Made by a program: the position numbers and the translations under genes
Notes under the pieces: model-generated
The model's database searches: none
Told to the model about the DNA's origin: nothing
The model's input: only the letters and a program-made list of their open reading frames with translations
Origin: Magnimaribacter mokuoloeensis
GTDB lineage: Bacteria > Pseudomonadota > Gammaproteobacteria > Magnimaribacterales > Magnimaribacteraceae
Direction: 5' to 3'
DNA: 64,000 nucleotides
Assembly (NCBI GenBank): GCA_041860225.1
Contig: CP151794.1
Location: 930,001 to 994,000, forward strand
Part shown: piece after piece, positions 26,184-35,725 of the stretch
Layout: each line of letters begins with the position of its first letter
Numbering within the stretch: position 1 is the first letter of the stretch

Positions 26184-28475
26184 TCAGAACCTGTATCTTA
26201 ATTTGACTGTAATGGTATCTGTTTCAGGGTCGTCCCAAGGTCTTTGATATATTTCTCCTAAGTTATCCTCTTCATCATATTGAACTACACGTCCACCTTT
26301 TGTATAGACCAAGTAGAAATAAGAGAGAGGTTTTATTTCATACCTATATCTAATTTGAAAAGCCAAGTCACTTAATGTTATAGGCGGTAAGGCAATATCA
26401 GCTCGAATTAAGTCTCCGAAATTATTAGCCAAATAAGCTTCAGGTGATCTAGCTGTAAATGCAACCATCTGTGCCTTAAGCCTCAATTCATGTTTGTCCT
26501 CTTTAAACCAATTAATCCCAGCTACAGTTAACCTCTGTCTTTTTTCGTAAGTCCCCAATAGATTCTTATCTAACCAATTAAGCCAATCCTTCTCTTGCAA
26601 ATCTTGATAAAAAATTGAATAGGAAATTGAGTCGGCTGGGGTGTACTCAAATAAAAAATCATAGGCCTTGTTCCATCCTAGAGCCGAAGCATACTGTTCA
26701 CCTTTTCTTCTCATAAGGTTAACCATATATTTATACTTCTTCCCAGACATATTCATATACTGAATCTCATATCCATATCCCTGTGGCATATTTATATATG
26801 GAGACGCTTCATATTTACGAGTTATTTGATTATCTCTTCCTGAAGATCTAAAAAATGTTTTGAATTGTAAGTCTATAAAATTTTTAAATCCATTTACTAA
26901 AGTCATAGAAATGTTTGTTGGTTCTTTGTTCCAATCAGTGTCAGTCATATGAGAATAATCGAAGAGATAACTTCTTTCTCGGGTAAAAGAGTCTGAAGGT
27001 AAATCTGTATTTTTAATCTGAGTCCTCCCTGCAACCATTAAGAAATCATTCCTATACAGATAGCCCATGTCACTGAGGTCAATAGTGTCATCGAAATAAT
27101 AGATACCAGCTCCCGTAGAAAAGTTCTTATTAGGATTATTCAAAAATCCAGCTCTAAAACCATATCCGTTTTCATTATTAATTTTTGAATTAAGTAAGGC
27201 ACCATTAACTCGTACATTTTCATTAGGCTTATATTCAAAATCATTAGCATGAACAGTTGCTTCCCTATCTAAAATTGGTCTATCAACATAAGTTCCGAGA
27301 TAACCCACAGTGAGTTTTTCGGAGCTTCTTCTTAGTCTTAGAGCGTAAAAATCTCTTCCTTCACTGAAGTTTTCATCTGCTTCACTTGCTCCCAAGAAAC
27401 CAACATCTAAATTTTCAGTTTGCTGTATATATCTAAGAGCAAAATCTATATCAGATGTGCCTATTTGGTTTTGATTGCAAAAATCTTGCTTTAATCCAGA
27501 AAGATTTGAACAGTTGTAATCTGGAGCTGCACCTATTCTTCTTGTGTTAATGACATAGAATGTCTCGTAACCTTGAACATTGAATAAAGACTGATTCTCT
27601 GCAAAAAAGGGTCTCTTGTCTGAATAGTAGGTCTCATAAGCAGAAAAATTAACTACCAATTCATCACTCTCTACTTGGCCGAAATCTGGGTTAAAAGTAG
27701 CATTTAATTGTCTTGAAGAATCAATTTTCCAAAAAATCTCAGCTCCTCCTTTAGTATCGGAAAGCTCCGTTGCAGAATCATCTGAGAAGGTGAGATACGG
27801 AAAAATATCTAGTTGAGAAGATTCATATTTCTTAACTTTTATTGTAGGAAAAATTGATAAGAACTTTTCTTGGTAAGGACTACCTCTGCAAGTAGCAAAT
27901 ACCCTAAATTCAGAGATAATTAATCTATAAAAGCATATTCCAATTTCCCTCTCTTCAGTACTTACTGATTTCATAGGAGCAATAGACCACGGAATCAATA
28001 TTTCTGAAGTCCAACCATTCTCTTGTACTGAAGTGGCTTGTTTCCAGTCTCCATCCCAATCATCATTCATTTCGTTTTCGTTAACAACGACACCATCAAT
28101 TATTGAGCCTCCTGCGTTTACGATGAAACGATAGCCTGTTCTTCTATCGTTATCGAAATCTAACGTCACACCATTTTGATCTCCTATAGGTGGCCTGACA
28201 CCTTGATCTCTTTGGTGTTGGTTAAGTCTAATGGTGTCTTTAGGCTGGGTGTTTATGAAACCAAAATACATACCCTTCTCATCTTCTCGAATGAGAATTT
28301 TAGTATCGTTATGTCCAGTATCTAGAGAATAAGGATAGACTTCATAAAACTCATTAATTTCTCTTGCGGTAGTCCATTCTTCTTCATTCAGAAGGCCATC
28401 AATAACTATTTCAGAGAAGAGTGCGGGGCAGAAAGCAATTAAGCATATCAGTAACCTTTGCTTCCGTCCTGACAT
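26184..28475 (-). CDS. DUF5916 outer-membrane protein with N-terminal CBM9-like domain
   Basis: This 763-residue protein begins with a signal peptide (hydrophobic residues 6-20). A CBM9-like domain (IVIDGLLNEEEWTTA, then DTKILIREDEKGMYFGF) occupies about residues 22-210. A long C-terminal beta-barrel with YYSDKRPFFAENQSLF, a hallmark of DUF5916, ends KLRYRF in outer-membrane style. Family members occur in marine bacteria and may help in polymer or lipid handling; the role is unproven. It is preceded by about 110 bp of AT-rich DNA. Confidence 0.8.
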   Translation of the reverse strand: MSGRKQRLLICLIAFCPALFSEIVIDGLLNEEEWTTAREINEFYEVYPYSLDTGHNDTKILIREDEKGMYFGFINTQPKDTIRLNQHQRDQGVRPPIGDQNGVTLDFDNDRRTGYRFIVNAGGSIIDGVVVNENEMNDDWDGDWKQATSVQENGWTSEILIPWSIAPMKSVSTEEREIGICFYRLIISEFRVFATCRGSPYQEKFLSIFPTIKVKKYESSQLDIFPYLTFSDDSATELSDTKGGAEIFWKIDSSRQLNATFNPDFGQVESDELVVNFSAYETYYSDKRPFFAENQSLFNVQGYETFYVINTRRIGAAPDYNCSNLSGLKQDFCNQNQIGTSDIDFALRYIQQTENLDVGFLGASEADENFSEGRDFYALRLRRSSEKLTVGYLGTYVDRPILDREATVHANDFEYKPNENVRVNGALLNSKINNENGYGFRAGFLNNPNKNFSTGAGIYYFDDTIDLSDMGYLYRNDFLMVAGRTQIKNTDLPSDSFTRERSYLFDYSHMTDTDWNKEPTNISMTLVNGFKNFIDLQFKTFFRSSGRDNQITRKYEASPYINMPQGYGYEIQYMNMSGKKYKYMVNLMRRKGEQYASALGWNKAYDFLFEYTPADSISYSIFYQDLQEKDWLNWLDKNLLGTYEKRQRLTVAGINWFKEDKHELRLKAQMVAFTARSPEAYLANNFGDLIRADIALPPITLSDLAFQIRYRYEIKPLSYFYLVYTKGGRVVQYDEEDNLGEIYQRPWDDPETDTITVKLRYRF

Positions 28476-28586
28476 ATATATTTCCCCTGTAGATTTAATT
28501 CTTTAATAGAAGTTATGGTAAAGCAGAGACTATTAAGAGTCATTATTTATTAGAGGTATAGTTTTGCATGTAAAATATACAAAACT

Positions 28587-29624
28587 TTAATCAGAGAATT
28601 TGGGCCTCATGCTTGCTAATCGCTTTTTGCATTCTTTACCGCTCAACATATCTAAAAATAAATTCCACTGACTTTGATCCAAATCACGACCTGTCCACCA
28701 AATCGCATGTTCAGCCAAGTCTTGCTGATCATCAATAACTAATCCCCACATTGCTTCGATTTCGTTAGGTAACATTGAGTAACGAACATCTGTTACTAAA
28801 TTTTTTTCTTCATCAAAGCCTAAATAGTCCTGAGAGAACCATCGAAATCTTTCAATATCTTTAGCTTGCTGACTTTTTTTATCAAGACCTGGTAAATGTT
28901 GTTGGTAGTCAAAAATACTAATACTTTCTCCTAAACATACCGTTGAATATTGAACCGTTCTGATTGCATCAACATAAAACGCATCTTGATATTGATAAAT
29001 GGATTTCCACAAAATTAAATTTCCGAAAGACGGTTTTAACGTAAGGCGTTCGGCCTCATGTCCTCTTGATTTGGCTAATTCGTTGGCTCCTGATAAAGCT
29101 CTTTCATATTGAACAAAACCCAAAGTCAGATAAAAAATAATCCATCCAATTGATAAAATACTAAATATTCTTTTATGGGTTTTAATAGCAGTTCCGACAA
29201 GAATTAAGGCAGGAATAGTAAAGAGAGGATCAACAATAGATATATTGTTCCAAGTTATTCTCTCATTTGAAAAAGGCCAAAAAAGTAAAGTCCCATAAGA
29301 AGTACATGCATCTAGCAGTCCATGCGTTGCATATCCCAAGAAACTAGCAATATAGACAGCCTTAAAGCTGATGGATTTCCTAATCAAAGGAAAAATAAGA
29401 AGTGCAACAATAAAAGAACCAAAAGGAATAAAAAAAAGTGAATGTGAGAATTGCCTGTGGTACTCGAGAAATAAAATAGGATCAGTTGATGATTGAATTA
29501 ATACATCTAGATCAGGTGCTAAGCCAGCTAGAAATCCAACAAGGCCAACCTTTAAAAGATTATTTTTGTTAGCACTGGATTGGGCGAAAGCTGCACCAAC
29601 CGTACCTTGAGATAATGGATCCAT
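28587..29624 (-). CDS. YdjM/YbcI-type membrane metal-dependent hydrolase (DUF457-like)
   Basis: This 345-residue protein starts MDPLSQGTVGAAFAQ and has five or so membrane helices. It carries the LAGLAPDLDVLI motif near residue 38 and HRQFSHSLFF near 60, whose Asp and His residues would bind metal. Further on is ATHGLLDACTSYGT. This matches the LexA-regulated, membrane-bound hydrolase family whose substrate is unknown. The soluble C-terminal half (about 150 residues) is longer than in YdjM. Confidence 0.77.
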   Translation of the reverse strand: MDPLSQGTVGAAFAQSSANKNNLLKVGLVGFLAGLAPDLDVLIQSSTDPILFLEYHRQFSHSLFFIPFGSFIVALLIFPLIRKSISFKAVYIASFLGYATHGLLDACTSYGTLLFWPFSNERITWNNISIVDPLFTIPALILVGTAIKTHKRIFSILSIGWIIFYLTLGFVQYERALSGANELAKSRGHEAERLTLKPSFGNLILWKSIYQYQDAFYVDAIRTVQYSTVCLGESISIFDYQQHLPGLDKKSQQAKDIERFRWFSQDYLGFDEEKNLVTDVRYSMLPNEIEAMWGLVIDDQQDLAEHAIWWTGRDLDQSQWNLFLDMLSGKECKKRLASMRPKFSD

Positions 29625-29685
29625 TTTATTTTATTTGAGATTAATCTATAAATTTAGAACAATTTGTTTATCCAGCCTGAGACAA

Positions 29686-30063
29686 TCATATAGATTTCAT
29701 ATGTAACTTTTCACTTAATTTTTTCAAGCCTTCGGTTTTCCCAAAATTACTTAAAGTTATATTGTCTATTATTTCTAGAAGATCATTTTTAGTTTCTCCG
29801 ATTACACAGGGAAAATCGTAATGTTTATCTAAAATTTTCTTCGGGAGATCATTTCGATGGAGCACCTCTACTCGATAGTCTTTTTTTAGTTCTTTTATGA
29901 ATTTTGACCAATCTGATCTCATAAATATTTTACCGTGAGAGATATTGCATAACTCACAAGAGGTTTCCCTTTTTAAGATATTTTTATCAATCCAATATTT
30001 AACTTCATTAAATATCCCTCCATCAGCATTGTAGATAAAATAAATAGCCTTAAAGTTCTTCAT
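29686..30063 (-). CDS. Conserved protein of unknown function with CxxC
   Basis: This 125-residue soluble protein begins FKAIYFIYNADGGIFNEVKYWIDK and has a SCELCNISHGK segment with a CxxC pair near residue 36. A KIFMRSDWSKFIKEL helix and an acidic centre follow. Proteins with the YNADGG...C.LC...HG pattern occur in many proteobacteria without a known role. The cysteines could bind metal or take part in thiol chemistry. It shares a divergent upstream region with the second crotonase gene. Confidence 0.55.
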   Translation of the reverse strand: MKNFKAIYFIYNADGGIFNEVKYWIDKNILKRETSCELCNISHGKIFMRSDWSKFIKELKKDYRVEVLHRNDLPKKILDKHYDFPCVIGETKNDLLEIIDNITLSNFGKTEGLKKLSEKLHMKSI

Positions 30064-30168
30064 AATCTTAAATTTAAAGATAATAAAGTATCTGATAAAA
30101 GTTTGTCTCTAGTTTGTATCATTTTTTATGTATAGTATTTTTTTATTGAGCTTTAAAAGAGAAATATT

Positions 30169-30891
30169 GTGATAACACTAGAGAAAAAAGATTCTATTTA
30201 TTATTTAACGATGGATGCTGAGGAGAATCGTTGGAATACCGCATTCGTCAGAGACATTGCTGAAGCGTTAGACGAAATTGAAAATGATGAAGGTCCTGGC
30301 GCATTAATAACTTCTTCTACAAATCCAAAGTTTTTTTCAAATGGTCTGGATCTTGATTGGATACAATCTCCTGAGAATCATCCCGATGGAGGAGATAGAG
30401 AAGTATTCGGCGAAGAGTTTATGTATTTAATGGGAAGAGTAATCACACTACCAATACCAACAGTTTGTGCGATCAATGGCCATGCCTTTGGTGCAGGCTT
30501 TATGTTTGCTCTTTCGCATGACATTAGAATAATGAGAGAAGACCGAGGATTTCTATGCGCAAATGAAATGCAGCTTGGCTTACCAATCCCAAGACCGGAA
30601 CTAGCATTGTTCAAGCACAAAGTACCAGCAAATGCTTTTTTTGAAACTGTTCAGTTATCTAAACGATGGACTGGTTCTGATGCTCTTGATGCAGGAATTA
30701 TTCAGGGTGTAAGTTCTCTAGAAGAGTTACCTGAAGTAGCCCAAAATAAAGCTAAAGAATTAGCACCCCTTGCGAATAATAGAAAAAACTTTGGGCATCA
30801 AAAAGAGATGTTATATGGCGAAAATGCTGCTATTAATCTTAAACACGGACCTGCTCATATGTTAAAAAATTCAAAAGACTTCAAGTTCTAA
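30169..30891 (+). CDS. Enoyl-CoA hydratase/isomerase family protein (Eci-like)
   Basis: This 240-residue crotonase-fold protein starts at a GTG. It has FSNGLDLDWIQ near residue 50 (oxyanion loop) and INGHAFGAGFMFALSHDIRIM near 105. MQLGLPIPRPELALFK near 130 shows Pro-Arg-Pro-Glu at the second acid region. This resembles peroxisomal-type delta3,delta2-enoyl-CoA isomerases more than hydratases. It acts in breakdown of unsaturated acyl chains. Confidence 0.83.
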   Translation: MITLEKKDSIYYLTMDAEENRWNTAFVRDIAEALDEIENDEGPGALITSSTNPKFFSNGLDLDWIQSPENHPDGGDREVFGEEFMYLMGRVITLPIPTVCAINGHAFGAGFMFALSHDIRIMREDRGFLCANEMQLGLPIPRPELALFKHKVPANAFFETVQLSKRWTGSDALDAGIIQGVSSLEELPEVAQNKAKELAPLANNRKNFGHQKEMLYGENAAINLKHGPAHMLKNSKDFKF

Positions 30892-30957
30892 TCTCTTGTC
30901 TTATTTGCATAAGTAATGAGTTCTGAGTAGCATGTAAAACATCAAATTTAATTTATT

Positions 30958-32058
30958 TTGAAAAAAATTTTTATTATTTCTGCCTCATTACGAGGAGGAG
31001 GAGCCGAGAGAGTTTCCTTAAATCTATACGATTACTTTGCTTCTAATGGTCAAAAAGTGGAACTGGTAATTTTTCAAAAAGATGGAGCTTATCTAGATTT
31101 TGTTGAGGATCAAAAAATAACATTTTTAAATAAGGATAGTGCTAGGTCTGCCTTGCCAAGCCTCATAAAATTAATTAGAGCTAATCCAAAATCTATATTT
31201 TTATCAACAAAGAGAGAAATTAATATAGTAATGGGTATAGCCAAGTTCTTTTCTATGAAGAGTAAGGTGAAATTAATTTTTAGGGAGGTGAATCCCCTTG
31301 TTTATTATAATTTTTTTCAGAAACTAATCGCGCTCATTTTTATTAAATTCAGTTACTCATTTGCGACGCATATTATTGCTAATTCTACAGGCACAAAGAA
31401 AAGCCTTTTGGCAAACCGAATCTGTAATGAATCTAAAGTTTCCGTAATAGGAAATCCAGTACTGTCAAAGGAAGTCATAGAGGCTAATTCATCTGAAGAT
31501 GGATTAGTTACCAATAATGAAAATTTAATTATTTGCGCAGGTAGACTTGAAAAACAAAAGAATTTTCGGTTGGCAATTGATATTGTGCATGCCTTAAATT
31601 CTATGCAAATAGATAAGAAATTTAAAATGATTATTTATGGAATGGGATCGGAAAGAGAAGAATTAGAAAAATACATCGAAGACAAGGGTCTAATTAAAAT
31701 AGTCTCTATGCCTGGCTTTAGTTTCGAATTACTAGAAGATATGAAGCCTGGTTCATTATTTTTGTTAACATCAAGCTTTGAAGGCTTTGGTAATGTGATA
31801 GTTGAGGCATTATTCAGTGGTTTGCCAATTTGTGCAAAATATTCGGATGGTGGTGTTGAAGATATTCTTAAAAATAGAGATTTTGTGAAAGTGATAGATA
31901 GCCCTAACGACAGCCCGAATGACTTTTTGGAAGGAATCATAGAATTGTCTAATATTAATTTAACTAAGAGTAAAAAAGAAGAGATTAGAGAGCTAGCGCT
32001 TAATTATAGTATTGAGAGTATCGGAAAAAAATATTTAAATACGATCACCACAGTGTAA
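30958..32058 (+). CDS. Glycosyltransferase family 4 protein
   Basis: This 366-residue GT-B glycosyltransferase starts with TTG. The N-terminal domain begins IFIISASLRGGGAERVSLNL, the usual GT4 glycine loop. The C-terminal domain has ICAGRLEKQKNF near residue 195, a FKMIIYGMGSEREEL strand and SSFEGFGNVIVEALFSGLP near 275, whose E-x-x-x-x-x-x-x-E holds the nucleotide sugar. It probably adds a sugar to a surface polysaccharide. An acyltransferase and an SGNH hydrolase follow on the opposite strand. Confidence 0.88.
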   Translation: MKKIFIISASLRGGGAERVSLNLYDYFASNGQKVELVIFQKDGAYLDFVEDQKITFLNKDSARSALPSLIKLIRANPKSIFLSTKREINIVMGIAKFFSMKSKVKLIFREVNPLVYYNFFQKLIALIFIKFSYSFATHIIANSTGTKKSLLANRICNESKVSVIGNPVLSKEVIEANSSEDGLVTNNENLIICAGRLEKQKNFRLAIDIVHALNSMQIDKKFKMIIYGMGSEREELEKYIEDKGLIKIVSMPGFSFELLEDMKPGSLFLLTSSFEGFGNVIVEALFSGLPICAKYSDGGVEDILKNRDFVKVIDSPNDSPNDFLEGIIELSNINLTKSKKEEIRELALNYSIESIGKKYLNTITTV

Positions 32059-32217
32059 AAATACAGGTTAATCAAGCTTTCTTCTTTGTAACTCTTTTAT
32101 GTCAATTGAAGATTTTCAAATGTTTATAAATCGAGTGATTTCCTGAGACTATATCTCTGGAGATGCCTAGTGAGTGTTTTATCATAAGGCTCACCTAAAA
32201 AATTATAATTCAAGGGT

Positions 32218-34269
32218 TCAATTACCGCTCTCTATCACCTTAAATATCTCTTTAACTACTATATCCGCCCCAGCATCTGAGAGGTGATCGTCATCAAGGT
32301 AAAAAGGAACTGAATCCTCTATCACCACACATGCCTCAATGTCATATCGCTCACAAAAAGCGGATCTCAATCTAACTGGAATTATAGAGGCTTTATTTTG
32401 CTCATAGAATTCATCAAGTGTGCTGATAAAAAAATTATTTCTTCGATCGTACTCCCCTACTGGAAAAGAGAGAGCCTCTAGCTCAGAGCCAGTGATATTT
32501 TTATAGTGGAGATTGTATTTGTATGGATCACAACCAACTTCAGGCACTGGATAAACTACAACAGTGGTGAGTTTGGAAGTTGAAACGTCCATCAAGTTTA
32601 CGAGAGCCTCAGCCATACTTTCGGCAGATGGATCCTTAAACCTATCTGTATCGATCGGCAAGTAGTCCCTATATGTAATGTTCCTCTCTTCACAGCCAAG
32701 TGCCTCGTTTATAAAGTGCGGATGATTAATTTCACTTGAAGGAAAAAAATACTTCATGCTCCAACGACTAGTGAGCACGAGGTAGTCTGCATCCCCGAAA
32801 TAATCTAGTGCTTCGATGTAATTATTAGGGCATTCTAACTTGCGAGGATTTTTGTTATTGCTATTAGTCGTAAAAACGGTTGTGTCGCATCCCAAAACAC
32901 GGCGCAACCAAATTCCCTTGATGTTCCCCTGTCTCAATCTATGATCAAGCGAATACTGAAGAGCTAGAAAATGTGAATCTCCATAAAAAACAATGGATTT
33001 ATCTGAATCTCTGTCGCCTATTGTACAAAAAGAAAAGTTTTGTTGATGTATAACATTCTCAGACGAACACACCTCACCTACCACCGACATCTTTTCTTTC
33101 AGTGATTCGAATTGAACATTTTGTAACTTACCCGGTGCTTTATTTAGTGCGGGCTCAAATTGGAGAAATAATCCCAACATAGAAAAGGCTGCTATTCCTG
33201 TTGCGGTAATCGAGAAGATTTTATATTGAGTAAAAATTTGCTTATTTCTAAATGGTGCCTCTATGAATCGCCAACTAAGGAAAGCCATCAATAATGAAGT
33301 TAAGCATATGATAATTAGTAAAAAATCTGAAACTTCAAAAAAAATTCGGTGTCTGGCAAACGCTAGTAAAGGTTGGTGCCATAAATAGGCGCTATAGGAA
33401 ATTAAGCCCAAACCAACGATAGGTTTCAGGCTTAATAAATTAAAAATAAGGGTCTTTGGAACTGCGCATAGAATCAATAAACCTGTTCCGATAGTAGGAA
33501 TCAAAGCATATAAACTTGGAAAAGGAGTTGTTTGGTCAAAAACTAGAATTGAATAAAGAATCATTCCAAAACCAAGTAAACTCAAGACTTGATTTATGGT
33601 TTGAGATTTTAAGTGAGTATTGTGCTTGAGATAGAAAGCAGCAAAAACACCAATAAGCAACTCCCATCCTCTTGTGGGCAGGAGAAAAAATGCGCCTGAT
33701 ATTAATTTTGGAGTGGCCGCATATTGAGTTGCCCATGCTGCCACACCTAAACTAATAAAAAATACTGCCGATAGTAGAATTAAGACCCACTTGATGCCCA
33801 ATCTCCAAGTAAGCATTAGAAAGATAGGAAAAAGGATGTAGTACTGCTCTTCAACTGCCAAGCTCCAGGTATGAAGTAATGGCTTTAATTCAGAAGCCGT
33901 ATCGAAGTAGTCACTTTCCCACCAAAATAGAATGTTGGAAGAGAAGGTAGAAACAGCAACTAAACTCTGCCCAAAATCTCTTAGGTCAGCAGGTGTTAGC
34001 CACAGCCAAGCAAAGGGAAAGCACGCAGCCATAACAAAGAAAAGAGCGGGAAGAATTCTACGAGCACGGCGCTCATAAAAATTGACGATGTTAAATTTTC
34101 CCTCAGCCATCTCAGAGATAATGATGGTTGTGATTAAGTAGCCACTAATCACAAAAAAAACATCTACGCCAACAAAACCGCCACTAAACCACTCAAAGCC
34201 AGCATGAAATAGAATCACAGGCATTACTGCCAGCGCTCTTAATCCATCAATTTCTGCTCTGTATCTCAT
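32218..34269 (-). CDS. OafA/YrhL-type O-acyltransferase with C-terminal SGNH domain
   Basis: This 683-residue membrane enzyme has the acyltransferase-3 start RAEIDGLRALAVMPVILFHAG, about ten helices and FFVISGYLITTII near residue 40. LLHTWSLAVEEQYYILFP near 130 carries the conserved H...E..YY residues. The last 280 residues are an SGNH-like domain with VFYGDSHFLALQ near 430 and DDDHLSDAGAD near the end, supplying Ser and Asp-His. Such fusions O-acetylate lipopolysaccharide or other glycans. Flanking glycosyltransferase and SGNH genes fit. Confidence 0.9.
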   Translation of the reverse strand: MRYRAEIDGLRALAVMPVILFHAGFEWFSGGFVGVDVFFVISGYLITTIIISEMAEGKFNIVNFYERRARRILPALFFVMAACFPFAWLWLTPADLRDFGQSLVAVSTFSSNILFWWESDYFDTASELKPLLHTWSLAVEEQYYILFPIFLMLTWRLGIKWVLILLSAVFFISLGVAAWATQYAATPKLISGAFFLLPTRGWELLIGVFAAFYLKHNTHLKSQTINQVLSLLGFGMILYSILVFDQTTPFPSLYALIPTIGTGLLILCAVPKTLIFNLLSLKPIVGLGLISYSAYLWHQPLLAFARHRIFFEVSDFLLIIICLTSLLMAFLSWRFIEAPFRNKQIFTQYKIFSITATGIAAFSMLGLFLQFEPALNKAPGKLQNVQFESLKEKMSVVGEVCSSENVIHQQNFSFCTIGDRDSDKSIVFYGDSHFLALQYSLDHRLRQGNIKGIWLRRVLGCDTTVFTTNSNNKNPRKLECPNNYIEALDYFGDADYLVLTSRWSMKYFFPSSEINHPHFINEALGCEERNITYRDYLPIDTDRFKDPSAESMAEALVNLMDVSTSKLTTVVVYPVPEVGCDPYKYNLHYKNITGSELEALSFPVGEYDRRNNFFISTLDEFYEQNKASIIPVRLRSAFCERYDIEACVVIEDSVPFYLDDDHLSDAGADIVVKEIFKVIESGN

Positions 34270-34479
34270 GCCATCTCAATAGTAACGTTACTAAAATTAC
34301 CCTTTAAATCAATTACTTGTTGGTTCTTTAAGTTTTTTTAACTTTCTATCTACCATAATCAAAATGTTCTATTTAAAATTCCCCTTAATATCAATAAATT
34401 TTATTCTCTTTTTAAATACTGTATTAAGAAGAATTGTTTTTAATCAGATCTAAAAATTTATCTAGGTAAACAAAAATAT

Positions 34480-35181
34480 TCAGAAATCATAACTGCTGAC
34501 AATTGGCAACAGTTTCTCAAACCAATGTTTATAGGCTTTTCCTGTTAGATGAATTCCATCATAAGTAAATTCTTCTTCTAACCCTGTTTTTAAAGCTAAT
34601 TCACCTAAATCTAAGTAAGCAATCTTCTTTTTATTTGCAAGTTCTCTTAATCCTTCATTTAAAATATTTATTTGATTAACGCGTCCACAACTGCATTGAA
34701 TTGTAGATTGAGCTACTACATTAATATCATGATCTAATAGATGAGCTATTATCAATTCATAGTCATTTAAAATTCTATTAATAGGAACCCCTTCCTTTAA
34801 ATCATTAATCCCAAAAGAAAGAAATGCTATTTTTGGTTTTGTTGAAACAATAGAATCTATCCTTAATAAAATATCAGATCCTTTGTCAGCACTTACACCT
34901 CTATTTGCTATACGTAAGTGAGGAAAAATATCACTCCATCTCCCACCAGCGGTTAGGCTGTCTCCTACCATTACTACATCAACCTTACGACTAAAAAACT
35001 CGTATTGGTTTATCAGATGTTCTCTGTTTCTCCCCACCCCATCAATTTCTACTTTAGTAAATTGGTTTTTGATAGATGATAAATAATCATGAGGAAAAAC
35101 TTTATATTTCCCTATAGCGATACCATAACCAAAGGAAATGATCGATATCAAAATTAAAATAAGTTTTGTTCTGAGATACAT
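34480..35181 (-). CDS. SGNH/GDSL hydrolase, membrane-anchored or secreted
   Basis: This 233-residue protein has a signal or anchor helix at residues 5-22. The SGNH blocks are VMVGDSLTAGG near 75 (Ser), IANRGVSADKG near 92 (Gly), LSFGINDLKEG near 122 (Asn) and YDGIHLTGKAY near 213 (Asp-x-x-His). It would remove acyl groups from a glycan or lipid in the envelope. Its neighbours are an O-acyltransferase and a GNAT protein on the same strand. A 210-bp AT-rich gap with no gene follows it. Confidence 0.85.
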   Translation of the reverse strand: MYLRTKLILILISIISFGYGIAIGKYKVFPHDYLSSIKNQFTKVEIDGVGRNREHLINQYEFFSRKVDVVMVGDSLTAGGRWSDIFPHLRIANRGVSADKGSDILLRIDSIVSTKPKIAFLSFGINDLKEGVPINRILNDYELIIAHLLDHDINVVAQSTIQCSCGRVNQINILNEGLRELANKKKIAYLDLGELALKTGLEEEFTYDGIHLTGKAYKHWFEKLLPIVSSYDF

Positions 35182-35242
35182 TTACAGCTGGTTTTCTTTT
35201 TTTAAATTTTATTTGTCTCTTCAGATATATTCTTACTCTCAC

Positions 35243-35692
35243 TCAAAAGTCAATACGCATATCAATCTTATGCATGCCTCTACCCCATCCATTTTCTTCG
35301 ATGGCTATTTCTCTCGCTCCATATTTTTCAAAAAAATTATTAGCATGCTGACTGGTAGAAATCATTGCTGTTTTTTTATTTTTTTCTTTAGCATAACTAA
35401 TAAAGTAAGACATCATCTCATTGCCAAATCCACTTTTATGATGCTTGGGATGAACCATAATCCAGCTCAAACTGCATAAATCTTTATTGTGTTCTGTAAC
35501 TCCAAAACAGCATATAAGACTGCCATTCTCATAACCTAGAAGGTAAACGTCCCTGTCATGTTCTAAAAATTTTTTATAGTCTTTTCTTTCTTCTTCAGCA
35601 AAATATGATGGGCAATTTAATTCAAATAATTCTAAACATTCCTCATAATTTGAAGCTGTATATTTCTCAAATTCTAATTTAGAAATTCTCAT
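35243..35692 (-). CDS. GNAT family N-acetyltransferase
   Basis: This 149-residue acetyltransferase has CSLSWIMVHPKHHKSGFGNEM near residue 75. That places the acetyl-CoA-binding pyrophosphate loop (HKSGFG) after strand 4, and a helix follows. FFEKYGAREIA lies near 120. The substrate is unknown. The last codons lie at a sequence (35233-35250) resembling the guaA 3' end, discussed as a possible worn attachment site. Base composition here is still like the AT-rich chromosome. Confidence 0.75.
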   Translation of the reverse strand: MRISKLEFEKYTASNYEECLELFELNCPSYFAEEERKDYKKFLEHDRDVYLLGYENGSLICCFGVTEHNKDLCSLSWIMVHPKHHKSGFGNEMMSYFISYAKEKNKKTAMISTSQHANNFFEKYGAREIAIEENGWGRGMHKIDMRIDF

Positions 35693-35725
35693 TTCTACTC
35701 CCTAGATTTATCACTCTAAAGCCTG

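Noticed and set aside
34270..34479. Hidden gene in the AT-rich gap
   Set aside because: No open frame of useful length, no ribosome site and no RNA motif were seen.
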